Assembly: GCA_003282945.1 (NCBI GenBank)
Contig: QBYG01000003.1
Span: forward strand, 1-64,000
Source of the DNA: Pelagibacteraceae bacterium AG-325-E23
GTDB lineage: Bacteria > Pseudomonadota > Alphaproteobacteria > Pelagibacterales > Pelagibacteraceae
Reading direction: 5' to 3'
Length of the DNA: 64,000 nucleotides
Both the position numbers and the translations under genes were made by a program. The notes under the pieces were generated by a model. The model did no database searches. It was not told the origin of the DNA and saw only the letters and a program-made list of their open reading frames with translations. Positions 8,481 through 17,951 of the stretch are shown piece after piece (position 1 is the stretch's first letter; the number at the start of each line of letters is the position of its first letter).

Positions 8481-10210
8481 TATTCTTTGTATTCACCATA
8501 AACTGCTTTTCTATTTTGTTTTTCTTGTTCTAAAATCTTTTCTATTTTTGCCATTGTCATTTGACACTCTAAAAATACTGTTGCTTCTGTAATTAGCTTT
8601 CCTAGTTCAACATTGTCTAAAACTTTATTATTTGGAGTGCTAAATCTCACATTATTAGAATTAGCAAATGCTCTTAATGTTGAAGATTTAATTCCAAAAT
8701 TAAAACTTTCAATTCCCTCTTTTTTGCCATAGTTGGCTACAGCCACTCCAATAACATTGCCTTTTTTATTAATTATTGGTCCACCACTATTTCCTTGATT
8801 TAAGGCAGCATCTGTTTGAAAATTAGAATAATTATCTCCCCAACCAGCTAGAGACGATACGCTTCCCTTTGAGATTTTAATAGCTGCACTCACTTCTTTT
8901 CCCAAAGGATACCCAGCAATAATTACATCTTCTAATAATTGCACATCTTCGTTCGAGACAGAATATATTTTTGAACTAATTAAATTTGCTTTTAAAATGG
9001 CAAGATCGTTGATTTGATCAATGGCTAACACCTTGCTGTTAATTCTATTTCCTTTATGTGAAATAATAACATTATCACAACCTTCTACCACATGATAATT
9101 AGTAATAATATTAGCATTATTTCCTGATGATGTAATAAAACCTGACCCCGAACTAAAAGCATATAACTTTTTCTGTTCTTCTTTTTGCAGTTTTTCTTTT
9201 GCTAATTTTTCCTTTTCTTGTTCTAGCTTTTTCTTTTCTTTAGCTATTTTTTCTTTTTCTTTTTGTAATTTTCTTTTTTCTTCAGCTAAAAGTTTTTTTT
9301 CTTTCTCAAGTTCAGAAGGTCCACTTTTATTTTTATCTTTTTTAACAATTTGATTTGAAGTCCCCTCATTTATAACTTGAGCAAGAAAGTCATTTTGAAG
9401 ATTTTTTATAAAATAATATCTACTTTCTGCTGCGTTAGAATATTGTTTTGCTTCTCTAAAAAGTTGTTTTTTTAATGATAAACTTAAATTTTTTCCAGAA
9501 ACCATTCCTTTGCAGTTTTCTGCATTTAAATCATTTATATTGGTTGCCCAAACTAACCAACAATCGTCCTCTTCTTTTTCTGCAAGTATGTATACTCCAT
9601 ATAACCATTCATCAGACTCTTTATCTAGCCATTTACCATACATTGCATTACCTAAATTATAGGCATCTTTCTTGAAGTAATAATGTCTTTCTTTAAACCA
9701 AAGATCATTATTTGTTGAAATAGTTACGTCCCATGTGTTTTTACTTGAATCTTTTGGATCCTCCAATTCTTGATATTCAATCCTATTATCATGATAAATT
9801 ATATAAAATTGCCTTTTTAAATTATCATTTTTATCATAATTCAAAAAACTAATATAATTTCTCTCTTTACCTCCTATGCCACCAAAATCTCTTTTGGTGT
9901 ACACATAAAAATTTTCATTCTCAAAATTTATTTCCCCTGCTTTTTCGTGTTCAGATGTAAAGTTTAAAACATCTTTAAGAGAGCCAGTATTTTTTTTAAC
10001 TACTTCTTTTTGATCTAGATTATCACAAGAATAAGAACTATCGGGGAAAAATTCTTTCCAAACATCATATTTTAATTGCTCACATTCAGATTTTGTAATG
10101 TAACCATTAACGTACATTTCATTTATTTTTTTTATTTCATCTGTTTTTGATGCATGTACAAATGATGTAAAAAAAAGAAAAATAATAAAAGTGTAAAAAA
10201 ATTTTTTCAT
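8480..10210 (-). CDS. Secreted S1C-type trypsin-like serine protease with SHOCT-like N-terminus and coiled coil
   Basis: Signal peptide; YVNGYITKSECEQLK (SHOCT-like); KEKKLLAEEKRKLQKEKEKIAKEKKKLEQEKEKL coiled coil; triad-like NYHVV / NDLAIL / ALNQGNSGGP. Confidence 0.8.
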   Translation of the reverse strand: MKKFFYTFIIFLFFTSFVHASKTDEIKKINEMYVNGYITKSECEQLKYDVWKEFFPDSSYSCDNLDQKEVVKKNTGSLKDVLNFTSEHEKAGEINFENENFYVYTKRDFGGIGGKERNYISFLNYDKNDNLKRQFYIIYHDNRIEYQELEDPKDSSKNTWDVTISTNNDLWFKERHYYFKKDAYNLGNAMYGKWLDKESDEWLYGVYILAEKEEDDCWLVWATNINDLNAENCKGMVSGKNLSLSLKKQLFREAKQYSNAAESRYYFIKNLQNDFLAQVINEGTSNQIVKKDKNKSGPSELEKEKKLLAEEKRKLQKEKEKIAKEKKKLEQEKEKLAKEKLQKEEQKKLYAFSSGSGFITSSGNNANIITNYHVVEGCDNVIISHKGNRINSKVLAIDQINDLAILKANLISSKIYSVSNEDVQLLEDVIIAGYPLGKEVSAAIKISKGSVSSLAGWGDNYSNFQTDAALNQGNSGGPIINKKGNVIGVAVANYGKKEGIESFNFGIKSSTLRAFANSNNVRFSTPNNKVLDNVELGKLITEATVFLECQMTMAKIEKILEQEKQNRKAVYGEYKE

Positions 10211-10213
10211 TTA

Positions 10214-10741
10214 TTAGTTATTTAATAGTTCCTTTTTCTTTTTATTGAACTCTTCCCTAGATATAATGCCACTCTCAAAGTTTTTAATCAATACCTGTAA
10301 CTTATTGATTTTTTCAGTGGTTTTAGGTTGCGAAATTTTAGGTAATGCTTTTTTTTTCTTTTTCTGGATTACTTTTTTTTTCTTTCCATAAGTTTCATCA
10401 ATGTATTTCCTGGCGGCAGCAATTGAGACATGCCATGAATCATAGTAACCATTTCCTAGGTCACATGCCCAGTTTCCACACTTCATTGGTTTAAAAACAT
10501 TAGTAAAAACATAAAAATAAGATTTTGATGACGGATATACAATTTCAGTTTTTGTATTGCTGAAATACAGTCTGCCTCCATCTGGTAAAAAAGGATCTTC
10601 ACTTAATGTTGAGCTCATGAATTTACCCCTCATGTCTTTTTTACTAAGGCCTTTTTGAATTTTGCCAGAAGAAATTAATTTTTCACCTGTCGTACATGAA
10701 AATGAAAATAATAAAGAAAATATTAATAAAACATTTCTCAC
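10214..10741 (-). CDS. Putative lipoprotein with C-terminal SHOCT-like motif
   Basis: MRNVLLIFSLLFSFSCTTG lipobox-like; C-term LQVLIKNFESGIISREEFNKKKKELL. Confidence 0.6.
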   Translation of the reverse strand: MRNVLLIFSLLFSFSCTTGEKLISSGKIQKGLSKKDMRGKFMSSTLSEDPFLPDGGRLYFSNTKTEIVYPSSKSYFYVFTNVFKPMKCGNWACDLGNGYYDSWHVSIAAARKYIDETYGKKKKVIQKKKKKALPKISQPKTTEKINKLQVLIKNFESGIISREEFNKKKKELLNN

Positions 10742-10789
10742 TCTTTACACTAACAAAAATTAGCTGAAATTGTTATACAACTTTTGGTT

Positions 10790-11179
10790 TTATAATAATA
10801 TTAAGATAAGCGCTATTATCTGAATAAAGTTAATCACAACAGATATAAAGTGTGAATATTTAAATTTTTTATCCTGCTTTTCATCTCTATATTTATTTAT
10901 TAAAGGCATTAATAAATAATTTGAAGTTGCAAATAAAAGCGTAATTGCAAGTATTAAGTAAAAATCTATTCCTAATTTACTTAAGAATAAAAAAGTCAAT
11001 AGAACAACTAAACTTAAACCTAAATTTACATTATAGTAAAAAGGGAATATTCTTCTTATAAACTTTCGAGCATTCTCTTCATCTAAAGTAGTAAATACTA
11101 CTGGAGCAATAACAAATGAAAAGAATAACATAATTCCTAAAATCATTGCTGTTAAATAAATACTAATCTGCTCAATCAT
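10790..11179 (-). CDS. DUF4149/TMEM205-like membrane protein
   Basis: Four predicted TM segments; MILGIMLFFSFVIAPVVFTTLDEENARKFIRRIFPFYY pattern. Confidence 0.65.
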   Translation of the reverse strand: MIEQISIYLTAMILGIMLFFSFVIAPVVFTTLDEENARKFIRRIFPFYYNVNLGLSLVVLLTFLFLSKLGIDFYLILAITLLFATSNYLLMPLINKYRDEKQDKKFKYSHFISVVINFIQIIALILILL

Positions 11180-11182
11180 AAT

Positions 11183-11368
11183 TTAGTTTTCTATTGAGTT
11201 TTCCTCTTTCATTAATATTGGTCTACCATCATGTGCAGTGTTAAGAGGTATAATTTTGCCTTTATATTTAGCACATAAAGTTGGTGCACTTCTAACCTCT
11301 TCTCCTAATCTAACTTCCAGATCAACAATTACTAATTTTGCGTCTTCTAATTCTTTTAATATTCTCAT
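11183..11368 (-). CDS. Small conserved protein of unknown function (copy 1)
   Basis: 61 aa; ~90% identical to the ORF at 40088..40276. Confidence 0.8.
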   Translation of the reverse strand: MRILKELEDAKLVIVDLEVRLGEEVRSAPTLCAKYKGKIIPLNTAHDGRPILMKEENSIEN

Positions 11369-11395
11369 TTTGGTCCTTTGGTTAATTAAATTAAT

Positions 11396-11839
11396 TTAAT
11401 GACAAGCCTGATTGTGTTTTTTAAGTCTCCAATAATTGTAAGGCCAAGGAGTAACAAATCCAACTGCTAACATTATTGGCACAACCCACCAGGTAAGCAT
11501 TGCGCCACCTGTTAATACATAATCTGTAATATTCATTGCTACTTCCATGCTAATCATTGAGATAAAGCTCATTCCTAATGCAGTCTTTAAAGCTTTTTGA
11601 AAATTAAAATTTTGTTTAATTAAAATAAATGTCTCTAAAATTACACTTGTAATTAAACCATTAATTATTGCCAAAATCATAATACTTAATACAGGAAATG
11701 GAATTTTAGTTAATTGAAAAAATAATATGGTTCCAAAATCTCCAATAGCACAACCTAACAAGCACCAGGCTGTGTTCTTGGCACTTCTTCTCCAAGTATG
11801 TTTGCATTTCCAGTTAAAACTTATTACTTCAGCACTCAT
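11396..11839 (-). CDS. DUF4396-like membrane protein
   Basis: KHTWRRSAKNTAWCLLGCAIGDFGTILFF...GMSFISMISMEVAMNITDY...MLTWWVVPIMLAVGFVTPWPYNYWRL pattern. Confidence 0.75.
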   Translation of the reverse strand: MSAEVISFNWKCKHTWRRSAKNTAWCLLGCAIGDFGTILFFQLTKIPFPVLSIMILAIINGLITSVILETFILIKQNFNFQKALKTALGMSFISMISMEVAMNITDYVLTGGAMLTWWVVPIMLAVGFVTPWPYNYWRLKKHNQACH

Positions 11840-11852
11840 TTATTTCAACTTT

Positions 11853-11921
11853 TTAAAGGATGTATTTATCACCAAGGTACATTGCAAAAGCAATCTCAGC
11901 GCCTAATAAAATATATTTCAT
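11853..11921 (-). CDS. Possible 22-aa small ORF upstream of the DUF4396-like gene
   Basis: ATG..TAA encoding MKYILLGAEIAFAMYLGDKYIL; 13 bp before the next start; not in ORF track because of its size. Confidence 0.3.
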   Translation of the reverse strand: MKYILLGAEIAFAMYLGDKYIL

Positions 11922-12030
11922 ATACTAATCTTATACCTAAAATAATCTATGTTTAAAATGTGATATTTTTTCATAATCACAACGAAATTAGAACCTAATT
12001 AAAACAAATCATTATTTTAAAAATAGAATC

Positions 12031-12606
12031 GTGAGATTATCATTATTCTTTTTTCTTCATTTAGTTGCTTTAGGAATCCTCTTACTCGTTCATCCTCATG
12101 CTAAAGCTGAGGGTGACGAGTGGTATATAAATGATTTTGGTGATTACGTTGTTGCAGCAGTCCCTGGTGAAGTAATTCATGGGGATAAATTAAGATTTTT
12201 TATTAAAAAGTCTGACTGTTTTGAGGTTGGTATGCTCTTTTCCTTTTCGACAACAAAAGATGTAAAAAATATAGAAGATTTACAGAACACAGATTTGCCA
12301 ATTAAGATTAATCAGTGGAAAGATTTAAGAGCAGCAAGAGTAATAACAGTTCATCCAATGTATGGAATGACCATTGTAATGATGCAGACTAAAGGTTTTT
12401 ATGATCTTGACGAATTTATAGATAATTTAATGAAAATGTATAATCATGAAAAAGAGTTTAGTATCAAACTTGCTAGTAATGATAAGTACAATCCAGATGA
12501 GCACTTTGATATATTAGATAACAGTTGGAAACTAGATCTACTACCTCATAAAATTAAAGAAGCCCAAAGAATGTGTTTTGGACCAGGAGAAATAATAAAA
12601 AGCTAA
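12031..12606 (+). CDS. Hypothetical secreted protein
   Basis: GTG start, signal peptide SLFFFLHLVALGILLLVHPHAKA; free-standing ORF. Confidence 0.6.
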   Translation: MRLSLFFFLHLVALGILLLVHPHAKAEGDEWYINDFGDYVVAAVPGEVIHGDKLRFFIKKSDCFEVGMLFSFSTTKDVKNIEDLQNTDLPIKINQWKDLRAARVITVHPMYGMTIVMMQTKGFYDLDEFIDNLMKMYNHEKEFSIKLASNDKYNPDEHFDILDNSWKLDLLPHKIKEAQRMCFGPGEIIKS

Positions 12607-12672
12607 TTATGTTTATTGGAATGGAAGCATTGTTAATACTAAGTCTGTTAGGAATTATTTTTTAGTTAAATT

Positions 12673-14421
12673 TTATTGTCCTAGTGACTGTTTTGCTTCT
12701 TCAACAGAATAGCTAGTTCCATGTTGTTGATTATAAGCAGCTACCGCATCAGCAAAACTTCCATAGCCAAGACCTTGTGCTGTTGCTTCTAAATCTACTG
12801 AAACACCTGCGCTTGTTGCAGCTCTGATTGTGTCAGCAACTTCTTGTAAACCACTATTTGCTGCAGCAGCTATTCTTCCTGCATCAAACGAACTTAAAGA
12901 TCCTGACTGAAGTGCATTTATCATATCAACATTATCTTGGTATGCAGCTGCATATTCCTCTACAGACCAATTAGCATTGTGTTGTGCATTTGCTAGATCT
13001 GTTAGATCAGCATAATTGTTTATATCCAAACTGTAAGTATCACCAAATGATCTGGCAAAGTCATCTAATGTAAATGAAAACTTAAAGTTATTAGAATTAA
13101 TATCTAAATTTTTTGCAATATCATTAAAATTATTAGCTTCATTTTGTATCAAACTACTAAACGAGTCTAGATCTAATAATTCTTTAAAATTTTTCATCGC
13201 TAATTGAGCTTTAATTGATTCAATTTCTTCAGGTGAAAGGGAAACCTCAATACCTGCATCATCAACTATAATTTCAGGAATTGGATTTTTCCAAGCATTT
13301 GCCCAATCACTTAAAGTCCAATCTTTCATTTTAGATGCTGATGCAACTTGAAGATTTATATCATCAAGTCTCACATTTAATTCATCTCGATAAACTTCTA
13401 GAAATCTATTTACGGGTATACCTCCATTTTCAAGGTTCATTATTTGTAATTGAATATCATTAGACTTCTCATTTTTAGTAAATTTCATTGATTTTGTAAT
13501 ATCACCTAAAATTGACAATTCATTTTGAGAGAATATTTCAAATTTGGCATTTGAAAGATCTTGCTCATACTTTTTTATAATTTTATCATTCTTAATTTTT
13601 TGAAGAATATATTCTGCAATTTTATATCCACTTAATAATCCTGAATTATTTGTATTTTTATATTTATCTATTTCAATAATAAAAGACGTTAAAAGCTCAT
13701 AATCTTTGATTGATACTGATTTTTTTAAATTTTTAGAAAGTTTTTTAAAATTTTTTTTATACTCACTATTAAATTTTTTTTCTGTTAATCTATTACTTAA
13801 TTTATCATCTGTTATATTTTTTAACTGAGATATATTTTTGGAAATCTTAGTATGTAATTTTGAATTATTTGTTTCTTCTTGCGTTAAGTTAATTGTTTTT
13901 ATTTCAGCTTGATTTAATAGTTTATATAGAACGTAATATCTTTCTATAGCCTCCTCGGGGGTGTCTTCTAAAGATAAGCCTAGAGCTTCTCTCATTGATT
14001 TTCTAGCTTTATTCAATCCATAAATTTTTTGAATATTTTTCTTAGTAGCGGCATTAATTTTAGGATATTTTTTCTTAAATGTTTCTAAAGACTTTTTGTT
14101 ATCTTTTAATTGTTGCATATAAAAAAACTCAAAGTATGCCATTCCAAGGATAACTTGGTCCGTATTTTTTTCCATCTGCCCTTTTTTGGTAATAAATGTA
14201 TCAATGAACTTTTTCTGTGCAATTACCTGGTTTTGATGAAAAGAATTTTCAATATTAAGAAACATGCCAGGTGGTGTATCATTTATTTTTTCAAATTTAC
14301 CAAATTGCTCAAAATCTTCTAAGAATACGCCAATTTTAATTTCCTTTTTTGTTCTTTCAATAGAGTTGGCTGATCCAATAAGAATTAAAAAAAAAGATAT
14401 TATAAGGATAAATCTATTCAC
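12673..14421 (-). CDS. Hypothetical secreted two-part protein (Lys-rich N-part, Ala/Ser-rich repeat-like C-part)
   Basis: 582 aa, signal peptide MNRFILIISFFLILIGSANS; recurring motif TLSDWANAW / TLDDFARSF / SVEEYAAAY / SFADAVAAY. Confidence 0.65.
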   Translation of the reverse strand: MNRFILIISFFLILIGSANSIERTKKEIKIGVFLEDFEQFGKFEKINDTPPGMFLNIENSFHQNQVIAQKKFIDTFITKKGQMEKNTDQVILGMAYFEFFYMQQLKDNKKSLETFKKKYPKINAATKKNIQKIYGLNKARKSMREALGLSLEDTPEEAIERYYVLYKLLNQAEIKTINLTQEETNNSKLHTKISKNISQLKNITDDKLSNRLTEKKFNSEYKKNFKKLSKNLKKSVSIKDYELLTSFIIEIDKYKNTNNSGLLSGYKIAEYILQKIKNDKIIKKYEQDLSNAKFEIFSQNELSILGDITKSMKFTKNEKSNDIQLQIMNLENGGIPVNRFLEVYRDELNVRLDDINLQVASASKMKDWTLSDWANAWKNPIPEIIVDDAGIEVSLSPEEIESIKAQLAMKNFKELLDLDSFSSLIQNEANNFNDIAKNLDINSNNFKFSFTLDDFARSFGDTYSLDINNYADLTDLANAQHNANWSVEEYAAAYQDNVDMINALQSGSLSSFDAGRIAAAANSGLQEVADTIRAATSAGVSVDLEATAQGLGYGSFADAVAAYNQQHGTSYSVEEAKQSLGQ

Positions 14422-14477
14422 TTTTTTATATACATTCTCAAACTGATTATCATAAATCTATTTTACTTTTAAACAAA

Positions 14478-15764
14478 TTAGTTCCAATATTTACCATTAT
14501 TGAAGTCAAACTCTTTTAAAGAGCTTTCTTTAATCCTTACTGAATAACCAGGTTCTGTAGGAGTAACATAACCTCCATTTTTAATAATTGCTGGATTTTC
14601 AAAATGTTCTGCGCAGCTTTCTGCATACTCGCTTAAAGATAAATCGTTATTTGTAATTATAAATTTATTAATCAAATTTAAATGTTGAACATACTCACAC
14701 AAACCAACTCCACCAGCATGAGGAATAACCGGCACATTAAATTTACTTGCAATCAATAGTACAGGAATAATTTCATTAATACTTGCAATCCTGCAACTAT
14801 CTATTTGACAGTAATCTAAAGATTTATTTTCAATAAATTGTTTAAACATTACTTTATTGTGTATCATTTCACCTGTTGCTAATTTTATATCTGGATGTGC
14901 GTCTTTTATTTTTTTAAAACCTAAAATATCATCTGGATTTGTTGGTTCTTCATAAAACATAATATCAAAATGTTTTAATTTACCTATATATTCTATTGTT
15001 TCGTTCACACTCCATATTTGATTAGAGTCGACCATCAATTTATTTTCATGACCAATTATACTTCTAATTAATTTGCATCTGTGAATATCTCTTTCTATAT
15101 CTTGGCCAACTTTCATTTTAAAATGTGTCCATCCCTTTTTAAGATTTTCTTCTGCGAGGACAGTCATTTTCTCATCCGAATAACCAAGCCAGCCTACTGC
15201 CGTTGTGTAAGCGGGAAAAATGGTTGAGTTTAATGATGAGGTATCTTTTGGTAAATTTTTCTTATTTTTATTAATAATATCTCCTGCCTCAGATTTTGTT
15301 ATTACATCATCTAAATAGGTGAATGAAAGTTTATCAACTAATTCTGTAGCATCTAAGTCAATGATATACTGCCATAATGGTTTTTTATGATATTTTGCAA
15401 TTAAGTCCCAAATAGCATTAAAAAAAGCTGCTGCTGCAATATGAGTTACTCCTTTTTGTGGTCCAACCCATCTTAATTGGCTGTGATTGGTAACTTTTTC
15501 CCAAATTGAAGAAATATTTTTTTCAATATAAATTATACTTTTGCCTTCAATAAATTCTTTAAAATAGTCAATTGATTTACAGCATAAATCGTTCCCTTTA
15601 CCAATTGTAAATGTTAAGCCAATACCAGAAAGTTTTTTATCTTCTGTTTCAATTTTAACATAGGCTGCAGAATAATCACAATCTACGTGTACAGCATCTG
15701 TGCCAACATTTTCTTTAGAGGTTGGAAAGCGGATATCTTGAGTAGTAACTTTTACAACATTCAT
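14478..15764 (-). CDS. Enolase-superfamily dehydratase, L-fuconate dehydratase-like
   Basis: MNVVKVTTQDIRFPTSKENVGTDAVHVDCDYSAAYVKIET; GWTHFKMKVGQDIERDIHRCKLIRSIIGHENKLMVDSNQIW; FYEEPTNPDD; PHAGGVGLCEYVQHL. Confidence 0.82.
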   Translation of the reverse strand: MNVVKVTTQDIRFPTSKENVGTDAVHVDCDYSAAYVKIETEDKKLSGIGLTFTIGKGNDLCCKSIDYFKEFIEGKSIIYIEKNISSIWEKVTNHSQLRWVGPQKGVTHIAAAAFFNAIWDLIAKYHKKPLWQYIIDLDATELVDKLSFTYLDDVITKSEAGDIINKNKKNLPKDTSSLNSTIFPAYTTAVGWLGYSDEKMTVLAEENLKKGWTHFKMKVGQDIERDIHRCKLIRSIIGHENKLMVDSNQIWSVNETIEYIGKLKHFDIMFYEEPTNPDDILGFKKIKDAHPDIKLATGEMIHNKVMFKQFIENKSLDYCQIDSCRIASINEIIPVLLIASKFNVPVIPHAGGVGLCEYVQHLNLINKFIITNNDLSLSEYAESCAEHFENPAIIKNGGYVTPTEPGYSVRIKESSLKEFDFNNGKYWN

Positions 15765-15774
15765 TAAAACAAAA

Positions 15775-16086
15775 TTATAATAAAAATATTATAATCCAAT
15801 ATGAAAATAATCCAGATATTATTGTGGCTATTACATTTCTTGAAAAATAACCAACTAGTATAGCCACTATTGCACCAAAAATTTTGGGATCATTCATTTC
15901 TATAAAAGTTCCGTAATCATTAATAAATATTCCTGGAAATATTATTGCTGGAAACACAGCTGATGGTACATAAGCTAAAACCGCTTTTACTCTTTCTCCT
16001 AATAGATGCCTATCTACTAAAGCAACCATAGTCATTCTCATAAAGTAAGTGATTATCCCTGCAATTATAATTGTAAGCCAACTCAC
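15775..16086 (-). CDS. AzlD-family branched-chain amino acid exporter small subunit
   Basis: ~103 aa, TM segments, adjacent to AzlC; YFMRMTMVALVDRHLLGERVKAVLAYVPSAVFPAIIFPGIF. Confidence 0.8.
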   Translation of the reverse strand: MSWLTIIIAGIITYFMRMTMVALVDRHLLGERVKAVLAYVPSAVFPAIIFPGIFINDYGTFIEMNDPKIFGAIVAILVGYFSRNVIATIISGLFSYWIIIFLL

Positions 16087-16769
16087 TTTTTCAACCTCAA
16101 AACTAATGCGGCAACAAACAATGCAATTATAGGTGAAATGATTATGTAGGATTTAAAAGGTGCATCAAAAAATAACAAAGAACTTAATCCACATGTAATC
16201 ATAACTATTACATGATCTAATTTTTTTATATCTTGAACAACAATTGCGATAAAAGTTAAAGGAACTGCAAATTTTAGTCCCAATTCCTCTGGGACAAATG
16301 AACCAAGAATTATTCCAGCTAAGGTTGATATTTGCCAACAAATCCATAACGTTCCACCACTTCCTAATAAATGATAATGGAGATGCGTTTCATTTTTATT
16401 TTTTTGAAAAAACTTATTAGATTCTGCGAAACCTTGGTCTACGACTAAATAAGATATCAAAAGTTTTTTGATAAATGATAATTTTTCTAAGTATTCAGAT
16501 AACACAGCCCCATATAATAAGTGTCTAGAATTAATTACCCCAACTGATGTAACTGCGATTAATGCAGAAGCTCCCCCAGAAAGAAGTTGTAAAAAGACAA
16601 TTTGAGAAGCTCCACCAAATATAATTATAGACATTGCATAAACTAAGATAGGACTAAAGCCTAATTCAATACCAATTGCTCCACATACAATTCCAAAAGG
16701 AATTACTGAAAACATGTGCGGTGCAACAGCCAATATTCCTTTTGTAAATATTTGTTTTTTTGATAGCAT
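16083..16769 (-). CDS. AzlC-family branched-chain amino acid exporter
   Basis: GILAVAPHMFSVIPFGIVCGAIGIELGFSPI...FGGASQIVFLQLLSGGASALIAVTSVGVINSRHLLYGAVLSEYL. Confidence 0.88.
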   Translation of the reverse strand: MLSKKQIFTKGILAVAPHMFSVIPFGIVCGAIGIELGFSPILVYAMSIIIFGGASQIVFLQLLSGGASALIAVTSVGVINSRHLLYGAVLSEYLEKLSFIKKLLISYLVVDQGFAESNKFFQKNKNETHLHYHLLGSGGTLWICWQISTLAGIILGSFVPEELGLKFAVPLTFIAIVVQDIKKLDHVIVMITCGLSSLLFFDAPFKSYIIISPIIALFVAALVLRLKK

Positions 16770-17177
16770 TTATTTAACTGGTTGAAGAGCAACTTTTAAG
16801 TATTTAGTATCTAATTTACAATCTTTGTAACCTCGTTTAACAACATTCAAATATCTTTCAGTTGGATATCTAAACTTTGTTTTATTAACCATGATATAAG
16901 TCATCACTGTTTTATTGTAATAAGTGAAATAAAGTTTTTTATAAAGAATTGGATAATCTTCATAGACATCTAGTTTTTTTTCATCACTTTTTGATATTTC
17001 AAATAAAGCACCAGGAACTAAAGAATTTTTGCCCTGTTCTATGTCAGCAGCTCTATATTTGCTTCTAAAGTTTAATCTGTAGCCTTTAAGTTCGTATTTT
17101 TTTATGAAAACCGAGTCTTTACATCTACGCTTCATTTGAAAAAGATTAAGATTACTTCCGTAAGCAAAATATAACAT
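16770..17177 (-). CDS. Gamma-glutamylcyclotransferase-like (AIG2/BtrG fold) protein
   Basis: MLYFAYGSNLNLFQMKRRC; LVPGALFEISKSDEKKLDVYEDYPILYKK. Confidence 0.8.
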   Translation of the reverse strand: MLYFAYGSNLNLFQMKRRCKDSVFIKKYELKGYRLNFRSKYRAADIEQGKNSLVPGALFEISKSDEKKLDVYEDYPILYKKLYFTYYNKTVMTYIMVNKTKFRYPTERYLNVVKRGYKDCKLDTKYLKVALQPVK

Positions 17178-17929
17178 TACTCTAGTTCAACAATTTTAAT
17201 ATTTTTTGCTTTTACAAAGTCAAGGATTAGTGAATTACATAAGTTTATTTTATCTTGATCTTTTGATCTTAATACGATTGATACACCTAATTTACCTTGT
17301 CTAAAAAAAGGATAACTACCAATTTCTACATCTTTATTATTATCTTGAACATCAGTTAATGAACTTGCTATTTCACTTTCATAAGTCATCAAATTTATTG
17401 TCTTACTAAGAATTGGATCACCACCAACTAATACATTACCAAGACCACCAATCATTGCTTTTAATATTGAGGGAACACCTGGAAGAGAAAAAACATTTTC
17501 TACATAAAATCCTGGAGCACCGCTAGTTGGATTTAAAATAAGATTAGCTGTAACTGGCATCTTTGCCATTTTTTGTCTACCATCATTAAAGTTGCCAGGT
17601 TCGTAATATTTTTCTAGAATTGCAAATGCTTCTTTGTGAAATCCATATTCAATATTAAATGCTTTTGATATAGATTCTGCAGTTATGTCATCATGAGTAG
17701 GACCAATACCACCCGTAGTAAACACATAGTTGTATTTAACTCTTAACTCATGAACTGTATCAATTATAGTTTTTTCCACATCAGGAATTACTCTTACCTC
17801 TCCAACAGAAATTCCCAGAGAATTAAGCCAAGTAGCTAATGCGCTTGTATTTAGATCTTTTGTTCTACCAGATAATACTTCATTACCTATAATGATAATT
17901 GCTGCAGATATTTCTTTTTTATTAGTCAT
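17177..17929 (-). CDS. CinA-like / MoaB-Mog domain molybdopterin-binding protein
   Basis: AIIIIGNEVLSGRTKDLNTSALATWLNSLGISVGEVRVIPD, YVFTTGGIGPTHDDITAESISKAF; ORF extends to 18013 but Met at 17929 fits the family. Confidence 0.82.
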   Translation of the reverse strand: MTNKKEISAAIIIIGNEVLSGRTKDLNTSALATWLNSLGISVGEVRVIPDVEKTIIDTVHELRVKYNYVFTTGGIGPTHDDITAESISKAFNIEYGFHKEAFAILEKYYEPGNFNDGRQKMAKMPVTANLILNPTSGAPGFYVENVFSLPGVPSILKAMIGGLGNVLVGGDPILSKTINLMTYESEIASSLTDVQDNNKDVEIGSYPFFRQGKLGVSIVLRSKDQDKINLCNSLILDFVKAKNIKIVELE

Positions 17930-17951
17930 TTCTAAATATAAATAAAATTCT

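Noticed and set aside
8404-9675. ORFs 8404..8592 and 9475..9675 on the plus strand
   Set aside because: Low-complexity translations antisense to supported secreted-protein genes
14110-14446. Plus-strand ORFs 14110..14322 and 14264..14446
   Set aside because: Antisense to the 582-aa secreted protein; no motifs
16165-16347. Minus-strand ORF 16165..16347 within azlC
   Set aside because: Alternate frame of azlC, no independent support
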